From Rhizomys pruinosus (taxonomy: Eukaryota; Chordata; Mammalia; Rodentia; Spalacidae): a stretch of DNA of 64,000 bases. Positions within the stretch are counted from its first letter, which is position 1; each line of letters begins with the position of its first letter. Below, piece by piece: positions 34,040 to 46,302 of this stretch. The notes under the pieces were generated by a model. It did no database searches. It had not been told where the DNA came from and worked only from the letters and a program-made list of their open reading frames with translations. The position numbers were made by a program, and so were the translations under genes. Location: positions 793,454 through 857,453 of the forward strand of contig VZQC01005746.1 in NCBI GenBank assembly GCA_009823505.1, in the 5' to 3' direction.

Positions 34040-34505
34040 TGTTTAAGTGAACAAAACAGTCATCTTAAGTATATTCTAGTTATTGTGAAACAAATCTCTA
34101 GAATTTTTTATCATGCAGAACTGGAACTCTACTCACTGAAAACAGCTTCCTGTTTTCTCCTACTCGTATCCCTGACAATCACTATTACTTTATGCTTCTA
34201 TTAATAGTTCAACTACTTACCACAAATAAATGGGGATTTCTTTGTGGTTTATTTTCCTAAATATCATACCCTCCAGATTCATCCATGCTGCATAGCAGGT
34301 AACAGGATTTCCCTTCTCCTTCAAGTAAAATGTTGCCTTACTGTACGTGTATAACACCTTTTCATTATCCATTCATTCATTGGTGAACATTTGAGATATT
34401 TCCATCTTTTAGCTATTATGAATATTGTAACTATAAATGTGGATATACAAATCCCATTTTGTATGTCTCTCCATTGCCTTTTATGATATGATGGACTGTA
34501 AGCAT
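34040..34505 (-). mobile_element. Ancient L1M 3'-end fragment
   Basis: Antisense: agattcatccatgctgcata, ttatccattcattcattggt, tttccatcttttagctatta, matching the old mammalian L1 end (compare the younger version at 14,990-15,120). Heavily diverged. Confidence 0.7.
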
Positions 34506-35015
34506 TCAAAACTATGTGTTGAGAATACTCAAACTTAATAAAGTTTTATGTATAAATACATTTATATTCATCTTGAACCTCTTATTAGCAGAATCCCATT
34601 ATTTTTCCCTTGACAAGTTAATAGTCAGTTGTTTTGGGTGAACATTGTTATGCCTTGATTTTTGTTTTTTAATCTATTTGAGAATGATTTGCTCTGATCA
34701 CCCCAAATGAAATTTATTAGAAATCAAATAGGATTTTTCTTATATTGGAAGTAAGATACCCTTGACATAGCCTCAGGATGTGCTCCTAAAAATGAAATGT
34801 AATAACAAATAGGTAGTATGCATACATATTTATTTTCTCAGTCTTCCAAACAAATGCTCCTTATTAAGCCTTTTAATGTTTATTTTTATTGTGGTTGTTT
34901 ATAGCTGTGTTCTATTTAATTTCCTACTTCTTTAAGTTCATTTAGTTATGTTCTTTCATTTTAAGCATGAAGTACATGTTCTATTATGAGAATTGTTTAA
35001 TACTATTGTTTTTTT

Positions 35016-35114
35016 AAAAAAAATAGGGAACACTTCATGAATTTGCCTTGTGCAGGGGCCATGCTAATCTCTGTATCATTCCAATTTTAGTATATGTGCT
35101 GCCAAAATGAGCAC
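35016..35114 (-). pseudogene. U6 snRNA retropseudogene
   Basis: U6 is the catalytic spliceosomal snRNA. The antisense matches the full U6 length: 5' end gtgctcattttggcagcaca, then tatactaaaattggaat, gattagcatggcccctg, gcaaattcatgaagtgttcc and a T-run (A8 on the plus strand). Substitutions in the 5' stem and a small deletion at 35,046-35,050 and near 35,070 mark it as dead. Flanking direct repeats taatactattgtt at 34,998-35,010 and 35,115-35,127 show L1-mediated insertion, and no snRNA promoter elements (PSE/TATA) are expected or seen. Confidence 0.95.
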
Positions 35115-35149
35115 TAATACTATTGTTAATATTACTTTTCTATATTTGA

Positions 35150-35380
35150 CTACTCATCATATGTCAGGACTGGGTTGTGTACTTTACATATATTTTTCCC
35201 TTGAGTTCTCAAGCAACTAGGAGAGGATTTGGTTCTCACAAATAGAAACGACTAGGAGAGGATTTTTTTCTCACAAATGGATAAAATAAGACTCAAAAAG
35301 TTTAAGTGAACTTCTCCAAGGATATTTAGTTAAGAATGGGGATTCAAAGTCAAAGCTTTCTGATTATTTCTTATCCACTT
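35150..35380 (-). mobile_element. MIR-like SINE with internal duplication
   Basis: Antisense MIR phrases: ataaaataagactcaaaaag, gtgaacttctccaaggatat, aatggggattcaaagtc. A 40-50-bp block with ctaggagaggatt and ctcacaaat is duplicated in tandem at 35,215-35,280. Confidence 0.5.
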
Positions 35381-36700
35381 GCTTTCCTCTAACCATGACT
35401 GCAGAAAAGGATTATCATACATTTCACTGTGTTCCACAGAGTAACTTTTCAATTATAACTGCATGGTAAAGGTAACCAGCCCTGAAGTTCATTATACTTG
35501 AAAAAGAACAATTACCATGTGTTTGGGTATTTTGCTAAAAGTTTATTTGAATCGTAGCATGAAACTTTAGAATGCAAAGAAAAAATATTGTTAAGTATCA
35601 TGCGGCTTGTCATTGATGGCATTTAAAAAGGTATATAGGTAAAAACTTCATTTACCTCTGTAAAACATCCAAATGACTTAGCCAGTTCTCATTCACAGTC
35701 AAAGACAGCATTCCATTGCAAAGTATTAGAGCTTAATTTGTTATATTCTCCTGTCTCATAGCCTGCCAAGCCATGAATTGAAGACTAGACTTGCCTAAAC
35801 TTGCATAAGGTGAGACACTTCCACATGAGACACTTCTCAGCCTAGGGAAGCTGAGAGCTTTTTTTCTGTATGGATATAGAGGAATGGGCCAGTTGTATGC
35901 ATGAGTTTCTTAAATGCCTTTTATTACCCACCTAAGACAAGGATTTTTATGTTAGAATAAAGTTTTAATTCATAGATGTGATTTGACCTGGGTTCTGGTA
36001 AGAGTGTGTCTGTAGAGAAGTCAGTTCGCCCTGGCTCATTGGGGAGAACTTATTCTTAATTATGTTTGAAAACTTATCAGAGTGCTTATGAACAAGTAAG
36101 AAGCTATATAAAATTCTCTATATTTTCTATTTCTTTATTATATTCCAAGCTAATTTAACTTTTATAGAAAAGTAAGGCAAATTACTTATATAGGATACAA
36201 TATTAGAATATTAGAATAATATCAGAATAAGTACAGGTGAGTAATAGTTATGACTTATTATTTCTTTCATGCTTACTTGCTTACTCACTTATGATTAAAC
36301 CTTAATAAACTTGGAACAAAGCCACAGTAAATATCTGAGATAAATACACTAAATTAAGCTCTGAATAAAGCATGAATTGGTGTATGATTTTTATTGCAAA
36401 AGCAAGGTACAACTCATCTTTTCCTTTCTTTTAAGTAAATGACTTGAATACCACACAGTACCCACCCAAATCTAAAATATATCATCCTAGATCCTGGTTG
36501 TCCATCTTTTCTATCAAGTTTCCCTATTTTGTTGGTGGTAGTGGTGAACAAATCCTATTTTTTCTCATAATGAGTAGGAACAAATCTTGGAATATTTCAT
36601 CTTTGTGACACTGCTAAAAATGTTGGCTTCGGTTTTAATGCTTTACGTCATTCAGGTAAGTAATATAAATGAAACCATGGGATGACAAGGCCTTTTTAAT
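35381..36700. other. AT-rich single-copy-looking DNA
   Basis: No gene, RNA or repeat recognised. Confidence 0.5.
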
Positions 36701-36701
36701 G

Positions 36702-36726
36702 AGAGAGGAGAGAGAGAAAGAGAGAG

Positions 36727-36772
<46 letters not shown>
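36702..36772. repeat. (GA)n microsatellite
   Basis: Near-perfect GA repeat; joins the 5' side of the SINE below. Confidence 0.97.
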
Positions 36773-36774
<2 letters not shown>

Positions 36775-36935
36775 CCAGGAGTTCAGAGGATAGCTTTGAG
36801 GTCTGAAGAAAACTTGGTTGTGAGGGAGGGGTATCAGTTCCTGCCTCTAACCATGGGATAGCACTCTGGTCATCAGATTTGTGTAGCAAGTGCTGAGTCA
36901 TCTTACTGGCCTGGCTTATTTATTTATTTATTTAT
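36773..36935 (-). mobile_element. B3/B4-like SINE
   Basis: Antisense head at the right: gtgctgagtcatcttactgg preceded by gaggtctgaagaaaacttgg. The GA repeat at its left may be its grown tail. An (ATTT)n stretch follows at 36,916-36,935. Confidence 0.6.
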
Positions 36936-36989
36936 ACCAACTATATTTGAAGATGTGTTTTAGTTTTCTTTTTTTTTTTTTTTTTTTTT

Positions 36990-37645
36990 TGGCCATTACA
37001 TCTTTATCAAAGAGCAATTGACGATGAAATTACAATCATGGAACATATACGCACCAAACGCCAAATGCCAGTGAACCAAACTCTACAAAATCAATTCTTC
37101 AGATCTCAAAGCACAGATCAACCCCAGCACACTAATAGTAGGGAACTTCAATTAACCCCACTAAGTCCCCTAGACAGATTCAAACAGGAAAAAGGATAAA
37201 CAGAGACATCTGGCAATATGAACAATAACACTAAATGGACCTCACAGTCATCCATCGAATATTTCACCCAAACCCCAGAGAGAGTTACACCTCTACTCAG
37301 CACCTCACGGAAACATTCTCCAAATAGACCAATTCTGGGACACAGGAAAAAACTCAAATACAATACAAAAAGATTTATTATAATCTCATGCATTCTTTCA
37401 GACTCACGTGCAATAAAAACTCAATATCAACACCAGGAAAACCCAACGACCACAACCACATGGAGACTAAACACAACTCTCCTGAACAATGAATGGGTCA
37501 AGGACAGAAATAAAGAAATAAAAACACTTCCTGCAACTGAATGACAATGACACTACGACACAAGCAAAACTTGTGGGGACACTTTAAAGGCACAGTCCTT
37601 AATAGGGAAAGTTATATGCTCCTAAGATGGCCTACATTAAAAAAA
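36990..37645 (+). mobile_element. L1 ORF2 endonuclease fragment
   Basis: After a T23 run, L1 sense text: ggccattacatctt (HYI), gcaccaaacgcc, gggaacttcaattaacccca, a degraded TDIYRIF block, gaatgggtcaaggacagaaa, ending tacattaaaaaaaaaaaac. Truncated at both ends with many one-base indels. Confidence 0.88.
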
Positions 37646-37848
37646 AAAAACAAAAAACAGTAATTGAAAAAAGAATAAATGAAGTGAGGTTGCTAAGGCG
37701 AGTGAGGTGGTGACAGTCATTCAAGGAAGGTTTCCACCTATCGTACTTTAGCAGAAAATTGGAAGATTTCTCAAGACTGTTTTTGTGGTTACTTTCCTAC
37801 ACATTTAAAAATTTCAAGTGTTAAAATTATTTTTTAAAAATTCTAAAT

Positions 37849-38092
37849 TGGGCTGGAAGAAATATCGCCTAGTGTTGAGAAGCTCCGACCGCTCTTGCAG
37901 AGGACCCAAGGCGTTCGATCCCCGCACCCACATAGGCGGCTGAGAACCGTCTGAAAACTCCTGTTCCAGGAGAACTCCAAGTTGTCCAGCGGGAACCGAG
38001 GACCTCTTCTGACCTCCGCGGGCATTGCACAGACACGGTTGCACAGACCTGCATGCAACAGTACTTCATATACATACAGAAATTAAAAAAAA
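37849..38092 (+). mobile_element. B2 SINE, indel-rich
   Basis: gggctggaagaaatatcgcc head, gttcgatccccgcacccaca B box, tail cagaaattaaaaaaaa. CpGs are retained although single-base insertions abound, which suggests sequencing noise over a young copy. Confidence 0.92.
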
Positions 38093-38234
38093 AATTTTTA
38101 ATAACAGTAAATAAAATAAAAATCTCAGATTTTTCTCTCCTATGTTTACTAAAGTTTTAAAGTTACCTGACCACCAGTCTTTTGATGAATATTTTCAGAC
38201 TGAACGTGATAAAAGTTAGCAGCTTTAATTTAGG

Positions 38235-38560
38235 ACATTTAATAGAACATTGTTTTTGAAACTGTAACAAATTCTACATAATTGATTTATTGATACAAAA
38301 ACCATAAAGGCAACTCTACCTTTCTTAAAGTCCTTTGGTTCCTTTTTAAGGGAGACACTGCATTTGGAGTTAGCCTCATGCTCATTTATCTTCTGCTTGG
38401 GCTTAGTAGGTTTGTATCTATCAGCTAGCAAACCCAGTTTTTTATTACATGTGTGCCTTTCCTTCTTTACTTTCTTCCAAGGATTAAAGGAGTGCGCCAC
38501 CATGCCCGGCTTCCTTCTCTGCTTTCTAACATTTTCTTGGGTCTTGCCTACCATTTTTAG
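38235..38560 (-). pseudogene. Unrecognised Lys-rich open frame with embedded B1 piece
   Basis: A 109-codon minus-strand frame. Its middle (KKVKKERHTCNKKLGLLADR and YKPTKPKQKINEHEANSKC) looks like a real basic protein, and the N-terminal part (about 38,484-38,507) is a B1 head in sense. It may be a processed pseudogene hit by a B1, or chance. I do not recognise the parent. Confidence 0.3.
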
Positions 38561-38989
38561 GATATCAGAGAGCCTTCAAATAAATTCTTTTTCTTTTAGG
38601 CACAGGGCCTTTGTTACTTCCAACATAGGATCCTAATTAACATGGGTAAAAAAAAAAAAGGTAACTGAAATGTAATCAAAATTCTCCTTTAAATATGCTT
38701 TATCAGAATTCTCTTATTTACCAAAGAACCCATTTTTAGTTCTGTACTTTCTTGACTGTTCTCCACTGGATATAACTCATCCTTTCATTTCCATTCTTGT
38801 TTGTATGTGTATCCGAGTTTAGATACTCTTACTTTCTTTTTCTTTTTAAAATTAATTCCTAGTTCATTGACGTTCAATGCCTGTATCTTGATAGAAGTAT
38901 TTGAAATTATTAATTACCCAGAATCTTTTTAAAGCTGTATAAGCAATGATGTAGTGTTCTCACTGTTTAAGTGTTTTGCTTCTTTCTTT

Positions 38990-39150
38990 CTTTTTTTTTT
39001 TTTTTTTTTCTTTTTGAGACAGGGTCTCTCTCTAGCCCCAGATGGCCTGGGAACCTGCTTTGTAGACCAGTCTGACCCTGAACTCACAGAGACCCACCTG
39101 TCTCTGCCTCCGAAGTGCTGGGACCAAATGTGTACTCCACCATGCCTGGC
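38990..39150 (-). mobile_element. B1 SINE
   Basis: Antisense B1 with a T-run at the left, tttgagacagggtctctctc, head gtgtactccaccatgcctgg. gcttctttc flanks both sides (38,977 and 39,148) as a likely target duplication. Confidence 0.93.
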
Positions 39151-39218
39151 TTCTTTCCATTCAACTGATAATGGGGATTCAAAACACTAAGATATTATTG
39201 TATTTAAAACACTGTATG

Positions 39219-39480
39219 GGGCTGGAGAGATGGCCCTTAGCCGGTTAAGAGCGCCGACCGCTCTTGTCAGGCAGGGACCCCGGGTTCAACTCCCAGCACC
39301 ACATGCGCAAAGAACCGTCGTGAAACTCCAATTCCAGGAGAACTCCAAGTTCCAAGGGGAATCCGACCACCCCTTCTGACCCGCCGCGGCATTGCCACGA
39401 CATGGGTGCACAAACCTTGGCATCAGACAGTACATCCTACACATACATAATATAAATAAAAATTAATAAAAAAAATTAAA
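39219..39480 (+). mobile_element. B2 SINE
   Basis: ggggctggagagatggccct, agcgccgaccgctcttg, tail aataaaaattaataaa. Indel-rich. Confidence 0.93.
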
Positions 39481-39498
39481 AAAAAAAAAAACACTGTT

Positions 39499-39650
39499 TG
39501 AGCCAGCGCATGATGGGCATGCCTTTAACCCAGCACTGTGGAAAGATCCAGGCAATCTCCGTGAGTCCAGAGCCAGCCGGTTCAAAAGCAAGCTCCAGGC
39601 CAGCAAGGGGATTTATAGGAGATCCTAGTGTCTTCCAAAAGACCAAAAAT
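39499..39650 (+). mobile_element. B1 SINE, degraded
   Basis: gccagcgcatgatgggcatg, cctttaacccagcactgtgg, ccagccggttcaaaagc. Confidence 0.85.
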
Positions 39651-39652
39651 AG

Positions 39653-39965
39653 GAGCTGGAAGATGGGGCCTAGCAGTTTAAAGCACTGTTTGCCTCTTAC
39701 AGAGACCCTGGTTTCGATCCCCAGCACCCCACATGGAGGCTGAGGAACTTCGGTCTTGAACTCCAATTCCAAGAGCGAAGAAAATCTCCGTTCCTAGAGT
39801 GACTCCAACATTCTCTTAACTTGCTTCACAAATCGCACTGTGGTACAGAGCTATTACCCGGAGTCTGAGAGGCCAGGACTCTGCCCCTGGGTGGCCGCAT
39901 GTCTCGCCATATATGGCAACGATCCAGTACATTTATACACATTAAAAAATAAATAATACATATCT
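39653..39965 (+). mobile_element. B2 SINE, degraded with extra inner sequence
   Basis: aggagctggaagatggggcc, ggtttcgatccccagcaccc, then a scrambled middle (39,790-39,900) and an AT tail. Longer than a normal B2 by about 70 bp. Confidence 0.8.
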
Positions 39966-41200
39966 AAGAAATTTTTTAAAAAGACAGACCAAGAATAATT
40001 ATAAGATATAATGCAACTCAGATCACATCTCAGGATTAATCAATCACACTATGTAACATAACTAGAATTGCAGTAGCATTGAAAGAATACATAACTGAAT
40101 TTGGGAAAAGACTTAGTTCCTGATGAAACACTAAACCCTCAGACGCAGTATTGCTAGAGTATCTTTGACTCGCAAAATTCATTGCTCGACGTCCATGAGA
40201 GATCTAATCATGCTGCACAAGGCATACACCTTGATAGCCCCACATCTATTTCCACACAAATAACTAATAAGATGAATGCAAGCTACAACTTGTTGTGTGG
40301 ATACTACTTCATCTTGGCTTTGTGATAGGTGCCCAATTATGATCAAGAATACCATGGAAACCGAAAATTAGCAAAATGGAGGGAAATATAGAAAACAAGA
40401 ATGGCAGGGAATGTCAATGGGTTCGTTATAGAAGATCCGGAACTGTTGTTTTTCGAAGCCTGAGGTATAAGGAGATTTTCATGGCAGCTTTATCCTTGTG
40501 TACTACATGAAGGCCTTGGTTCACATGGTTGTCAGCATTGCTGTTTATGTCTCCCAGTTTCATCATTATCTTAAACTCCTAGAGATTTGGTTGATTTGAT
40601 ACACATCTCTGTGAACTCTTGCAACTGCTTTGGAACAGGAGATGAACTTTGCCTAGATAAGTGCCCTTAGTTAATCACTGTTTATAGCTAGTTTATACTA
40701 AAAGGCTACCTTGGGTGTGAAGAATGGAGGGAAATTTCCCAATGGAAAGTGCTAGCTAGTCCACAAAGAGTGTTCCAGAGAAATACTGTATGTGTGTGCA
40801 CTATATATCAATGTATCTAAGTTATAAATGAGGCTATCTTATAGGTGTATAGACAACTTTAACAACTTTCTAAGTTATTATACACAGAATCTAGAAGGAG
40901 CTATCCAAATTGGGGTGGGGATGGGGCTTTACAAAGGGTGAGAAGAGATAAACTTGAACCTATCTTTGCCATGGCTTTTTAGAGTCAAAGGGTAGAATAA
41001 AGGAAGTAAAAAAAAAGGACTGGAAAGAAAACAGTCATTAACAGCATACGGTTAAAAATATTTGAAAGCCAGGGAATTAATTCGTAAAACCAAACCACCC
41101 ACTTTACATTTTCCAATTATTTACATTGGAGCATTATTAAGTTATTTCCAATTTAAATGGAAATGGATTTTTTACAAGGATGCCATGTTTACTCATAACA
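39966..41200. other. No recognisable gene
   Basis: AT-rich, no repeat or protein-like frame recognised. Confidence 0.45.
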
Positions 41201-41267
41201 ACTTTTTTTTTTTTTTTTTGTGGGTTGCTGGAACTGTGAACCTCTCTCCATTCCCGAGAGAACCCTT

Positions 41268-41497
41268 TTTTAAATTTATTTATTTTCTGTACATGTTATG
41301 AATGTTACTGTCTGCATGTAGGTTTGTGCACTCATTGTCGTTTGCAATGCCGCATCAGAAGAGGGTGCAGCTTTCCCCAGGAAACTGGAGTTAAAAGACA
41401 TTCTCAGCCCACCATTGGTGCTGGGGATTGAACCTGGATCCTCTGCAAACGTGGTCTGCCCTCTTAACCAAACTGCTAGGCCATCTCTCCCGCCCCC
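41268..41497 (-). mobile_element. B2 SINE
   Basis: Antisense: gtctgcatgtaggtttgtgc, gtgctggggattgaacctgg, head ggccatctctcccgccccc. A T18 run at 41,203 lies just left. Confidence 0.93.
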
Positions 41498-41879
41498 AAT
41501 AAACAAACTTTTTAAAGATGCATTGTTATGTCGTCACAACATTCATCAGAGGAATGTAAATGTACTACACATACTCATTTCCCACTTAGCCTGAATAAGT
41601 ATGTTGATTACATGCTTTCCTGATATAAATTTCTTGATAGGGAAAACAGCTGTGTAAGTCATTTATCTTTCTAAAATTGAGGTGACTGTCTAAACACTTA
41701 GGGTAGTTAGAAAGACAGAAATAGTTAAGGCTTAATTCCTATGAAAAACAACAACAAAAGCCTTTGAAATTGGAAAGTTATAAAACTATATATATATAAA
41801 CTACCGTTTTACACATATTAGAGTATCAAAATATCTTTCTATTTTGTAAACTATTCTTGATATTTAAAACTACCATACG

Positions 41880-42145
41880 TCACCCCACTGGGTGGTGGGG
41901 CTGTCGGTGTTTGGGCACCACAGCCTGCAGACTGGTTTTGCCTGAAGAATGCTGGATTAATCATGGATTATCACTTATTAGTAAAAATGAAAAAAAAAAC
42001 TAAGAAAAGAGCAGGCATTTATGGCGGAATGTATGATCTGGGATGGGGGGTGGGGGGGGGGGGAAAGGGAATAAGCTGAAAGAATTGGACAAAAATGTAT
42101 GAATGCACAAAGCATCACTAAAATTACTTAAAAAAAATACAACTA
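41880..42145 (+). mobile_element. L1 3'UTR fragment
   Basis: ggcatttatggcggaatgta, a G-rich run (ggggggtggggggggggg), gtatgaatgcacaaagcatc and an A-rich end. Same layout as the L1 end at 47.9-48.07 kb. Confidence 0.7.
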
Positions 42146-42383
42146 GTTCAAAACATTTCTATCATACCAAATTTTCAAGTTTGCATTTTAAAAACAAAAT
42201 AGAAAGTTGTTGTTGAACTAACCGGATAGACTCAAGATAAAATATTTTAAATTGTGGAAAATCGACATCGTTAAGTCTCAACTTTTTAATATTTTAAAAA
42301 CTAATAATAATTTCCTCATTTCAGTCTCTTTCTGTAGAAAATAAATTTACTAATTTTAAACTTCAATGGTGCTTTACATTTAT

Positions 42384-42520
42384 TTTATTTATCTATTTAT
42401 TTATTTTCTTAATTTATTTATCTTTTTGAGACAGGGTTTCCCCTTAATCCCAGCTGGCCTGGAGCTCGCCAGGGTAGATCCGAGTGCCGGGTCCAAAGGC
42501 ATGTGCCACCATGGTCAGCT
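42384..42520 (-). mobile_element. B1 SINE, internally deleted
   Basis: tttttgagacagggtttccc, ccagctggcctggagctc, head gtgccaccatggtcagc; about 25 bp of the middle is missing. Confidence 0.88.
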
Positions 42521-42573
42521 TTACATTGCTTAAAAAAAAAAAAAAGGACAAAATACTAAAACATGTCAGGTTT

Positions 42574-42728
42574 GGCGGGTGGGTGCGTGCAGGCCTTCCA
42601 TCCTAGCATTGGGGGGCAGAGGCAGGGGGACCCCGGTGAGTTCAAGGCCAGCCTGGTCTACCGAGCGGTCCAGGACAGCTGGGGCTCCAAGGGAGACCCT
42701 GTCTCGAAAAGACACCCTCCAAAAAAAA
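42574..42728 (+). mobile_element. B1 SINE with 9-bp TSD
   Basis: ggcgggtgggtgcgtgcagg to accctgtctcgaaaagac. Direct repeat gtcaggttt at 42,565-42,573 and 42,729-42,737. Confidence 0.93.
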
Positions 42729-42925
42729 GTCAGGTTTGAACCAAGCTAAGTAAAAAATTACCAGCATACAGGTACAGATTGCTTACATTTAAAAAACATT
42801 AAGTTCACTATCATGAAAAAATATAAAACTCATTATAAGTATACTCCCCTTAAGAAATATAAATGCACGTTCTACTGATTATCAAAAACTACTCTGATTT
42901 AAAGTAGTTACTATAAAATATCAGA

Positions 42926-43090
42926 CTAAGCAGGGCATGGTGGTGATGACCACCTTTAATCCCAAAAACTCAGGAGGCAGAGGAGGTAGCTCTCTGTGAG
43001 TTCAAGGCCAAAACTGGTCTACAAAGTGAGTTTAAGACATAACCTCAAAAAGCCCCCGCCCAAAAAAAAAAAAATAAAAAAAAAAAAAAA
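42926..43090 (+). mobile_element. B1 SINE, diverged, long A-tail
   Basis: gcagggcatggtggtgatga, ctctctgtgagttcaaggcc, A-rich tail to 43,090. Confidence 0.88.
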
Positions 43091-43194
43091 CAACCAAGAA
43101 ACCAAACCAAACAAAAAACCTATTTCAGAGTGGTATCCTTCATTATAATTTCCTCACCTTCACCTCCTTCCCTTCCTTTTCACTTTTTTCCCTG

Positions 43195-43310
43195 CCTAGC
43201 CCAAAACTCACTATGTCGACTCGGCTGGCTTAGAACTCACACAGATTCAACCAACTGTTGACTCTGAAGTGGTGGGATTGAAGAAATGTGGTACCAATGC
43301 CAGCCTCAGC
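43195..43310 (-). mobile_element. B1-like SINE, old
   Basis: Antisense: aaaactcactatgtcgactc, ggctggcttagaactcacac, aagtggtgggattgaagaaa. Strongly diverged. Confidence 0.7.
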
Positions 43311-43678
43311 ATTGTTTTCTTAATGCAATACATAAATAAGAAGTATTTCTAGCTCAAACAGTAAATCAGCATTTGTTAGCAAAAATGGAATATACATGGA
43401 AGGTAGGCATTGTCCTGTATTCAAGTTTCCAAGTTGCTTTCCATCCAAATGTTTTTAAAATATAAAAAATAACATATACAAAATATAACAGAGAGGTAAA
43501 ACATCTTATATTTTAAGAAAGTATTTGAAACACTCAGATATTTCCAACGCCTAGACAGCACCTTCCATAATGATGATGATCTGTATCTGAATCACATAGT
43601 CTTCTGAGTAGGCAACGTTGTTTTCTTCTGTTATTACAAAACAATCATGACTTTCTTCAACACTGCTCCAGTGTGGGT

Positions 43679-44320
<642 letters not shown>

Positions 44321-44339
44321 GGCGGGAAAGACTCTGTTT

Positions 44340-46055
44340 TAGTTTTCAAAAGCAACTCATATTCATGTAAAATATATTTCCCTAATTGCTTGGAAGAATT
44401 TTTCGGATTTCTGATTTTCTGAAGCAATGGTAGTATTAAAAAAAATTCTTACCAAGTATCTCACAGAAGTAGATTTTCTTAGATGGAAGTAATTCCCCTG
44501 TTATGTTTCCACTGATGGTTATAAAACATTTGAAATATGAAGCAGCATTGTAACGGTGGAGGATAAGAAGATATTATGAAAAAGTGCATTGATAATTGAA
44601 TTTATTTCCTGATTGTCAGCCCACTAGAATTCTATTTACAAATGTTCAGGATATTTTAGATTCATTAATTTTATTATTTAAGTTTTCCCAAAATGAAAAT
44701 TAAAATGCCTGAAGAAAATAAATGGAAAAAGTTAACTGTTTTTTTAAAATATTCAAGAAAATATTAACAGAATAAAATATAAATTTATATTCTAATGCAC
44801 TAAACAGGAAGCCAAAAACTATCTTTGCAAAGGTTTGTGATACTTTTTTTATCTCAAAGAAAGCATTCATTTGAAAAAAAAAAAATTCATTTGTAAAAAA
44901 TTCGACAGATATAATTTACACATACAATTTTTCAAGTTAAATAATTTTAAATACTTAGGAAAATTTACCTTTCTTTGATTTTAAAAATTCTTGCAAAGAG
45001 TATAAAAATTAGAAGAGAAAATTAAAGGAACCATCATGTATTTTCTCCAATTATAAGCTGCCAGTGCTATAAAACAATATTGTTGGAATAGATTATAAGT
45101 AATTTGTATTTCTTCTGTATAAAACTGAAATATAGATTATAAGAGTGAAGAGCTATGCTGCATATCATCCCTTTTGAAGGACAACTTCAGCCTGAACTTC
45201 AATACCAAACTAAACTTCAAATTTTTAATAGCTATTTTGTTTATAAATATACCTTTCAAATGTATACTGCTATTTTTATTAAAATTACTTCGTTTGATTA
45301 GTTACCTTGAGTTTTTCTAACTTTTATAAGAAATTAGAAAAAAAAGAAAATAATCATTTTTTTCTTTTATGTGGTTAACATATAGAAGTTGTACTCCAGA
45401 ATAGTATGAGAAGCTGGGAAAGATGTCTATTACTAGTATACCTTTCCTAAGATAATTTTAGCTTACTGTATGTGTTCATCTGGAGGCAGAAAGGTATCCA
45501 GGCTCACATGCATCTTAACCAAGGACCCTAACAGCCTTGCAAACAACAACATGCTCATCAGATAGTTATTTATTCCTGGAAAAGCAATACCAGATCAAAT
45601 GTTCTGTGTGGAGAATTCTGCATCTGGGAAATAGATTCCAGTTCCAGGGTACATGCTTCTTTCAAATTTTCTTTTTGGTACATTCCTCAGGAATTTCAAA
45701 CTTTCTGTGACTGCCTGAGGAAGTTCAAAGTGACACCTAATATTTTCTCCAAGTTGTAAATAATTATAAATTGTTTTTCTAAGTCATTTTATTTATTTTT
45801 ATTTTAAAATCTTTAAACTTGCTGGTAGCATTTTTCATGATAAACATGATGGCTTAAAGTACTATCAACCATTGGGATGTAAATATAAGAAATTAAAAGT
45901 AAATACCCATGTAGTTAGGGTTTTTGTAAACAGTTACAGACTTATTTTAATATTAATCTTTTAAAAAATAAAATTACTCAATTTTAAGGGTCTCCTGTGA
46001 AATTTAAAGGCCAGAGAGATTTTATTCTGTATTAACAGTCTTAAAAAATTAAATT
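44340..46055. other. AT-rich single-copy-looking DNA
   Basis: No gene, RNA or repeat recognised apart from short A-runs such as 44,874-44,885. Confidence 0.5.
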
Positions 46056-46059
46056 TCAT

Positions 46060-46302
46060 GGGGCTGCGAGAAGATGGCCTAGCAGTTAAGAGCACCGACT
46101 GCTCTTGCAGAGGACCCCGGTTCGATCCCAGCACCCACATGGCGGCGAGGAACCGTCTTTAACTCCAATTCCCGGAGAACTCAGTTACAGGGGAATCGGA
46201 GACCGTCTTCTGAATATGCGCCCAGCATTACAAGACACAGGTGCACAGACCTACATGCAGACAGTAACACTATACACTTATCCAAACATAACTAAAAATT
46301 AC
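46060..46302 (+). mobile_element. B2 SINE
   Basis: ggggctgcgagaagatggcc, gaccccggttcgatccc, gacctacatgcagacagtaa. Confidence 0.93.
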
